A stretch of DNA of 19,036 bases. It comes from Acidobacterium sp. (lineage in GTDB: Bacteria; Acidobacteriota; Terriglobia; Terriglobales; Acidobacteriaceae). Under the pieces are notes generated by a model. It did no database searches, was not told the origin of the DNA, and saw nothing but the letters and a program-made list of their open reading frames with translations. The DNA lies in assembly GCA_003152595.1 (NCBI GenBank), contig PMAM01000069.1, positions 18,920 through 37,955 on the forward strand. Reading direction: 5' to 3'. This document shows, in pieces, positions 15,287 to 19,036 of this stretch. Positions within the stretch are counted from its first letter, which is position 1. Each line of letters begins with the position of its first letter. The position numbers were made by a program, and so were the translations under genes.

Positions 15287-16687
15287 TTATTCTTCCAGAG
15301 CGCCGGCGGTTGCGGCGGTACTTCCGTACTCGCGAAGCTTGTTGTGCAACGTCTTGAGGCTGATGCCGAGGATCTCGGCGGCGCGGGTCTTGTTGTTGTG
15401 GGTGGATTCGAGGGTCTTGAAGATGAGCATGCGCTCGGCGTCGTCGACCGTGGCGCCCACTTCGAGCTGGATGGCGTTGGGAGGCAACTCGGCGACGGCA
15501 CGGATGGGCCTGGTTCCGAAGCCTGGCGGGAGGTGGCGGGACTGGATCTGGCCCTCTCCGCACAGGACGACAGCGCGCTCGATGGCGTTGCGCAGCTCGC
15601 GGACGTTGCCCGGCCAGTCGTGGGCGACCAGGCGGGCGAGCATCTCGCTGTCGATGCCGGTGACCTTGCGCTGGTGCTTCAGGTTCATGTCGTCGATCAT
15701 GGCGTCGACGATGGCGGGGATGTCTTCCTTATGCTCGCGCAGCGGCGGCATATGGATGTTGAAGACGTTGAGGCGATAGAAGAGATCGCCGCGCAGATGG
15801 CCGTCGGCGACCGCCTCTTCCGGGTTCTTGTTGGTGGCGGCGAGCACGCGGACGTCGATGGGCGATTCGATCTTGCTGCCGAGGCGGCGCAGCTTGTGGT
15901 CTTCCAGAACGCGCAGCAGCTTGGCCTGGGTGGCGACGGGCATCTCGCCGATTTCATCCAGCAGCAGGGTGCCGTCTTCGGCGAGCTCGAAGCAGCCGGC
16001 ACGGCGCTCGATGGCGCCGGTGAAGGCGCCTTTCTCGTGGCCGAAGATCTCGCTTTCGATCAGCGTTTCGGGAATGGCGGCGCAGTTGACGGCGACGAAG
16101 GGCTTGCTGCGGCGCGGGCTCAGGTCGTGCAGGGTGCGGGCCACGAGTTCCTTGCCGGTGCCGCTTTCGCCTGTGATCAGGATGGAGACGTTGCTGGTGG
16201 CGACGCGTTCGATGAGGGTGAAGACCTCCTGCATCTTTTTGGAGGCGCCGACCAGGGAGCCGAGGACGCCGGTTTCGCGAAGCTTGCGGCGCGTGACTTC
16301 GAGCTCGCGCTCGGTATCGCGCTGGCGGGCGGCATTGGTAAGGATGGCGCGGAGGCGCGTGGGATCGACGGGCTTCTGAATGAAGTCGTAGGCGCCGGTC
16401 TTCATGGCTTCAACCGCGGCTTCAATGGAGCCCTGCGCAGTCAGCATGACGAAGGCGATCTTGTTGGTGTTCTCGCCCATGCGGGAGAGGAGCTGCAGCC
16501 CATCCATGCGCGGCATTTTGAAGTCGGAAACGATAATGCCGGGCTGCCAGGAGGCGATCTTTTCGAGGGCCTCGATGCCGTCGCGGGCGGTTTCGGTGCG
16601 GTAGCCCCAGCCGGAGACAAGCTCGGCGAGGCCGGACAACGCGTGCGGCTCGTCTTCGACGATCAGAACTTTTTCCTGCGAGCTCAT
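15287..16687 (-). CDS. NtrC-family sigma54-dependent response regulator
   Basis: This 466-aa protein has a receiver domain (1-120) with phosphoacceptor Asp55 (SDFKMPRMDG), Thr83 and Lys105; an AAA+ sigma54-activation domain (about 143-380) with Walker A GESGTGKE (173-180), the sigma54-contacting GAFTGA loop (220-225) and Walker B LLLDEIGEM (241-249); and a Fis-type helix-turn-helix (AAEILGISLKTLHNKLREY, near the C-terminus). It should activate sigma54 promoters when phosphorylated, most likely by the kinase encoded next. All key residues are intact. It is the first gene of the regulator-kinase-lipoprotein group, and the 127-nt gap upstream is shared with the divergent VanZ-like gene. No -24/-12 element was found in the window, so its targets probably lie elsewhere. 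Confidence 0.95.
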   Translation of the reverse strand: MSSQEKVLIVEDEPHALSGLAELVSGWGYRTETARDGIEALEKIASWQPGIIVSDFKMPRMDGLQLLSRMGENTNKIAFVMLTAQGSIEAAVEAMKTGAYDFIQKPVDPTRLRAILTNAARQRDTERELEVTRRKLRETGVLGSLVGASKKMQEVFTLIERVATSNVSILITGESGTGKELVARTLHDLSPRRSKPFVAVNCAAIPETLIESEIFGHEKGAFTGAIERRAGCFELAEDGTLLLDEIGEMPVATQAKLLRVLEDHKLRRLGSKIESPIDVRVLAATNKNPEEAVADGHLRGDLFYRLNVFNIHMPPLREHKEDIPAIVDAMIDDMNLKHQRKVTGIDSEMLARLVAHDWPGNVRELRNAIERAVVLCGEGQIQSRHLPPGFGTRPIRAVAELPPNAIQLEVGATVDDAERMLIFKTLESTHNNKTRAAEILGISLKTLHNKLREYGSTAATAGALEE

Positions 16688-16761
16688 GTCTTGGGGGTCA
16701 ATCCGGGGGTCACGGTTTGTTGTATCACTTTTGACGCGGGAGCGGCGAGAAACGCCTACGG

Positions 16762-16789
16762 TTCAGGAGCCCAAATTGCAGGGTATTCT
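16762..16789 (+). promoter_or_regulatory. Weak candidate promoter of the VanZ-like gene
   Basis: TTCAGG (16762-16767), a 16-nt spacer and TATTCT (16784-16789) resemble a weak sigma70 promoter. It would give a ~20-nt leader that includes the GGAG ribosome site of the next gene. Matches are poor at -35. Confidence 0.25.
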
Positions 16790-16815
16790 GGAAGAAGTCC
16801 TTCTCGGAGAAGAAT

Positions 16816-17310
16816 GTGGCCCTTCGGCGCGCTCGACTGCTGCTGCACTGGATTCCGGCGCTGATCGGGATTGCGGTGATCGTTGGTGAATCGACGGCGA
16901 CGATGTCGTCCGCCAACACCAGCCGATGGCTGCTGCCCCTGTGGGTGAAGCTGTTCGGGCCCATCAGCCCGGAGCGATGGGAGATCGTGCACCACTACAT
17001 AAGGAAGAGCGGGCATTTCGTCGGGTATGGGACGGTGAGCCTGGGTTTCTTCGAAGGGTGGCGCGTGACTCTGGAGGAACGGTGGACTGAGTGGCGAATG
17101 CTGTTCCGGAACGCGGCAGGGCTGGCGCTGTTGTCGACGCTGCTGCTGGCCAGCTGGGACGAATGGCACCAGAGCTTTCTGCCCGGGCGGACGAGCTCGC
17201 CAAAGGACGTGGCCCTGGACTTCTGCGGGGCGGTCGTGGCGCAGCTGGTGCTGTTCTGGATCGCGATCCTGGCCCATCGGCGGCTGCGGGGCCGGCTAGC
17301 CGTGGCATAG
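16816..17310 (+). CDS. VanZ-like integral membrane protein
   Basis: This 164-aa protein has about four membrane segments (roughly 8-25, 68-85, 97-115 and 133-155). VanZ-like signatures are RKSGHFVGYG (63-72) and WDEWHQSFLPGRTSSPKD (the usual DE-Q-FLPGR-S-D block). The family is named for a gene linked to low-level teicoplanin resistance in enterococci, but most homologues have no known role; this sequence gives no reason to call it a resistance gene. The start is GTG at 16816, with GGAG 6 nt upstream; a nearby ATG at 16814 is in another frame and closes after 16 codons. It is divergent from the response regulator gene and alone on its strand. Confidence 0.88.
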   Translation: MALRRARLLLHWIPALIGIAVIVGESTATMSSANTSRWLLPLWVKLFGPISPERWEIVHHYIRKSGHFVGYGTVSLGFFEGWRVTLEERWTEWRMLFRNAAGLALLSTLLLASWDEWHQSFLPGRTSSPKDVALDFCGAVVAQLVLFWIAILAHRRLRGRLAVA

Positions 17311-17321
17311 GAGCCCCTCTC

Positions 17322-17806
17322 CATTTTCGGGATTGAGGGGGGTGACCCCTCCGGAAGGCATTGATTCTGTTCGCGATGCCTCCTTCGCGACCCTCTCTGT
17401 GTTATCGAAGTGGTTATGAGATGTCCGGGGATCGGAGCGATTGGACTCTGAGTTTCGAAGCCGTTCTGGTGAGCGGGCCCAAAAGGAAGATTCTGGACCC
17501 AGCGTGCGTCATACATTTTCGAGAAGGAGGGTGGTGACCCCTCCAGAAGTCATTGATTCCACTCACGGGGCCTCCGTTCGGACCCCCCTTGTGTTATCGA
17601 CTTCGTTATGAGGCGTCCGGCGGGATCGGAGCGATTTGATTCTGAGCTTCGAAGCCGTTCAGGGCGAGGGGGATCGAAGGAAGACCTGGAGTCCAGGGTT
17701 TCCCCCATTTTTCGCGATTGAGGGGGGCGGCCCCTCCGGAAGTCATTGATTCCAGTCACGAGGCTCCGTTCGGACGCCCGCGTGTTGTCGTCTTCGTTAT
17801 GAGGCG
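17322..17806. repeat. Tandem repeat, ~192-nt period, two full copies and a partial third
   Basis: Units start at 17322, 17514 and 17706, each with CATTTTTCG or CATTTTCG; both spacings are exactly 192 nt. Shared blocks in order are a hairpin of GAGGGG/CCCCTC type, CATTGATTC, CCTCC, TGTTATCGA, GTTATGAG and TTCGAAGCCGTTC. The third unit loses similarity after about 17806. The hairpin base changes between copies while a GC-rich stem is kept (loop GGTGA in unit 1, GGCGG in unit 3). ORFs across it have no ribosome site and differ between units, so it looks non-coding; a structured RNA or dispersed repeat family is possible. Confidence 0.75.
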
Positions 17807-17901
17807 AGCTGTGGCAGCCGATTCGGGGCGGAGCAAGCCGATCAGGATTTTCAAAGAGCGACGGCAGGGATCCTGGGATCCCGGGAAATGGGAAATGCGA
17901 A

Positions 17902-17930
17902 GGGGATTGTCTGGCGAGCAGACAATCCCC
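17902..17930. repeat. Perfect 12-bp stem hairpin
   Basis: GGGGATTGTCTG (17902-17913) and CAGACAATCCCC (17919-17930) form a perfect 12-bp stem with a 5-nt GCGAG loop. No T-run follows on either strand, so it is a poor intrinsic terminator. It has the same length (29 nt) and ends as the hairpin at 2940-2968. It is ~590 nt past the VanZ-like stop, so it is not clearly tied to a gene. Confidence 0.7.
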
Positions 17931-18034
17931 TCATAATCTCAGGTTAGCGACGCGCGGAATTGAGGGCAAGGAAAATCGGAGAGTGCGGGGGTACGGAAGT
18001 CATGGCCGGTAGTGTGGCTTGAGGGGATGCGCGG

Positions 18035-18048
18035 CGTTTCCGGAAACG
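18035..18048. repeat. 14-bp perfect palindrome in gene-free DNA
   Basis: CGTTTCCGGAAACG reads the same on both strands. It lies in the 17931-18140 stretch, where no gene, promoter or RNA was recognised. A short inverted repeat (AGTAC/GTACT) follows around 18069-18083. It could be a protein-binding site; no evidence beyond symmetry. Confidence 0.4.
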
Positions 18049-18140
18049 GAACACGGAGGCCGAGAAGCAGTACTTTGGGTACTGGTCACACGATCAGGTC
18101 TATTGATTTTTGACCAATAAAAGATTCTGCTGCTTGCTGT

Positions 18141-18255
18141 GGGGTGAACCTGGCCGGGGGGCCCTGGCTTTGGAGTTGGGATCTATTGCGGGGTCGGGGC
18201 GGGCTGGCGCGTTTGCCGGATCGACTTCGGGGACGGGGACGCCGGTGGCGCTACC
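18141..18255. repeat. 115-nt direct repeat, copy 1 (carries a remnant of the neighbouring gene's 3' end)
   Basis: This stretch begins GGGGTGAACCTGGCC and matches 18256-18361 along its length with small gaps. The part after TTTGGAGTTGGGATC corresponds to the 3' end of the small gene at 18295-18726. Read on the minus strand, this copy still encodes SATG-PVPEVDP, matching SASDGPVPDLDP of the intact protein. It is therefore a duplicated gene end plus downstream flank. Confidence 0.75.
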
Positions 18256-18361
18256 GGGGTGAACCTGGCCGGGGGCCCGGCTTTGGAGTTGGGATCATTG
18301 CGGGGTCGGGGCGGGTTCGTGCGTTTCCGGGTCGAGGTCCGGGACGGGACCGTCGCTCGCG
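18256..18361. repeat. 115-nt direct repeat, copy 2 (overlaps the 3' end of the small membrane gene)
   Basis: Starts with the same GGGGTGAACCTGGCC as copy 1, directly after it (115-nt offset). It covers the downstream flank and the last ~22 codons of the gene at 18295-18726. This is the copy attached to the intact gene. Confidence 0.75.
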
Positions 18362-18726
18362 CTGCTGGGGAGAATTTCGCGGAGGGCCCAGTCGATGCGG
18401 GCGACGGCTTCGTTAATCTGCTGCAGATCGGGTTTGGCCTCGTGGTCGAGGCTGGCGCGTGCGACGATGACCTGGAGGGCGTTGCGGATGTGGTGGTTCA
18501 TCTGCTCGATGACGGCGGCGCTCTGGCGCTGGCGGCGCAGCTCGCGGTCCTGCTGGCGCTGGATCAGGAAGACCAGCGCGGCGGCGACGAGGCCGAGCAG
18601 GAGGTCGTCGATGCGGGTGGTCTCGGCGTGCAGGCCGACGGCAACGAACCATCTGTCGACCAGATCGACGGCGACCATCATGGCCACACCGGATAAGGCT
18701 GGGATTCCGAGCCGGCGCCAGGACAT
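18295..18726 (-). CDS. Small membrane protein with a lone histidine-kinase-like H-box helix region
   Basis: This 143-aa protein has two membrane segments (about 8-30 and 40-57), then a basic helix (QRQQDRELRRQRQ) and a segment with MNHHIRNALQVI (about 75-86). That segment resembles the H-box of HisKA_2/HWE-type kinases (typically HHRVKNNLQ), continuing as a second helix (LQQINEAVARIDWALREIL). There is no ATP-binding domain, and the gene ends with an Asp/Pro-rich tail, so it cannot autophosphorylate unaided; it could act as a phosphotransfer or dimerisation partner. The start is well supported: AGGAG lies 7 nt before ATG. The 3' end lies inside a 115-nt repeat, and a partial copy of that end sits just downstream. 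The family is not named; function is unknown. Confidence 0.75.
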   Translation of the reverse strand: MSWRRLGIPALSGVAMMVAVDLVDRWFVAVGLHAETTRIDDLLLGLVAAALVFLIQRQQDRELRRQRQSAAVIEQMNHHIRNALQVIVARASLDHEAKPDLQQINEAVARIDWALREILPSSASDGPVPDLDPETHEPAPTPQ

Positions 18727-18915
18727 TCTCGTTCTCCTGATTTATGGTTGGCCGCTAAGGGTTGGACGCAAAGGACTCGGCGTTGGTGGCGGCCGGTTTG
18801 GTTTATCGTCATCAACCCTGACTGCTCGCAGGAGTTGCGATGGGGCCGGATCGCCCGGGGTGGGTGAGGGGCTGGGACGCTCACCGCGAACTGAGTCCCC
18901 GCAGGGAACTGAAAC

Positions 18916-18927
18916 GATACGCGTATC
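18916..18927. promoter_or_regulatory. 12-bp palindrome upstream of the H-box gene
   Basis: GATACGCGTATC is a perfect palindrome about 190 nt upstream of the minus-strand gene ending at 18726. It could be an operator, but no promoter elements were confidently placed around it. The rest of 18727-19017 shows no gene. Confidence 0.35.
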
Positions 18928-19017
18928 CAAAATGGGACGAGGCCATTACTTCCGGCATCAGGGGACCGTATTCGGTTGTTGACTACGGGCACTGCTGAGG
19001 CTTCCGCTACTTGCTGT

Positions 19018-19036
19018 GGGGTGAACCTGGCCTGGG
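19018..19036. repeat. Third copy of the 115-nt repeat, cut by the window edge
   Basis: GGGGTGAACCTGGCC appears again at the very end of the window, preceded by the same TTGCTGT that precedes copy 1 (18134-18140). In copies 1 and 2 this sequence leads into the 3' end of a minus-strand gene of the H-box type, so a paralogue may lie just past the edge. Confidence 0.6.

Noticed and set aside
15344..16864. 506-aa plus-strand ORF opposite the response regulator
   Set aside because: Antisense to an intact NtrC-type regulator; composition is that of a shadow frame.
16816..17310. Reading the VanZ-like gene as an antibiotic-resistance determinant
   Set aside because: Only family similarity exists; no vanA-type cluster is nearby and most homologues are not linked to resistance.
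17550..17759. Small minus-strand ORFs across the 192-nt repeats
   Set aside because: Neighbouring units give similar words (LITKSITQGGS, LITTSITQRGS), but this only reflects DNA repetition; lengths and ends differ and there is no ribosome site.
18259..18696. Plus-strand ORF opposite the H-box gene
   Set aside because: The minus-strand ORF has AGGAG 7 nt before its start and membrane segments; this frame is antisense and starts inside a repeat.

Overview
The window is GC-rich and gene-dense. Several traits look like an acidobacterium (Terriglobia/Acidobacteriaceae-like): the style of the secreted S9 peptidase and Ig/beta-propeller lipoprotein, many short palindromic intergenic repeats, and the his gene content. 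That placement is inferred from gene style, not from a marker gene.

Layout. (1) Positions 1-2687, minus strand: the promoter-proximal part of a histidine operon, hisL-hisI-hisG-hisD, probably continuing off the left edge. The leader is the best find. A 26-codon ORF too short for ordinary gene calling has seven His codons, a Shine-Dalgarno site, an alternative (antiterminator) pairing and a hairpin plus U-tract ending just before the hisI ribosome site. Together these form a classical translation-controlled attenuator. (2) 2688-3059: a leader/intergenic region with a perfect 10-bp inverted repeat and two hairpins. (3) 3060-6715, minus: a GNAT acetyltransferase translationally coupled to a large FAD/Fe-S oxidoreductase of the D-lactate/D-2-hydroxyglutarate dehydrogenase (YdiJ-like) type. 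The oxidoreductase carries an in-frame block of palindromic repeat DNA of about 180 nt. (4) 6798-12497, plus: a secreted S9 peptidase, a large Ig-like/beta-propeller lipoprotein and NAD kinase. (5) 12579-16687, minus: an NtrC-type sigma54 response regulator, its membrane histidine kinase and a Pro-rich lipoprotein, probably one operon. (6) 16816-17310, plus: a VanZ-like membrane protein. (7) 17311-19036: repeat-rich DNA. It holds an approximately 192-nt-period tandem repeat, a perfect 12-bp hairpin, and a small membrane protein with a lone histidine-kinase H-box region. Copies of a ~115-nt repeat flank that gene, and one of them contains a remnant of the gene's own 3' end.

How the parts relate. 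The his genes form one transcription unit whose read-through is predicted to depend on charged tRNA-His. The regulator/kinase/lipoprotein group is a self-contained signalling unit. Three genes (GNAT, S9 peptidase, nadK) have a -10-like hexamer only 6-7 nt before ATG and no convincing Shine-Dalgarno site, which suggests leaderless mRNAs. No tRNA, rRNA, CRISPR array, transposase or phage gene was recognised.
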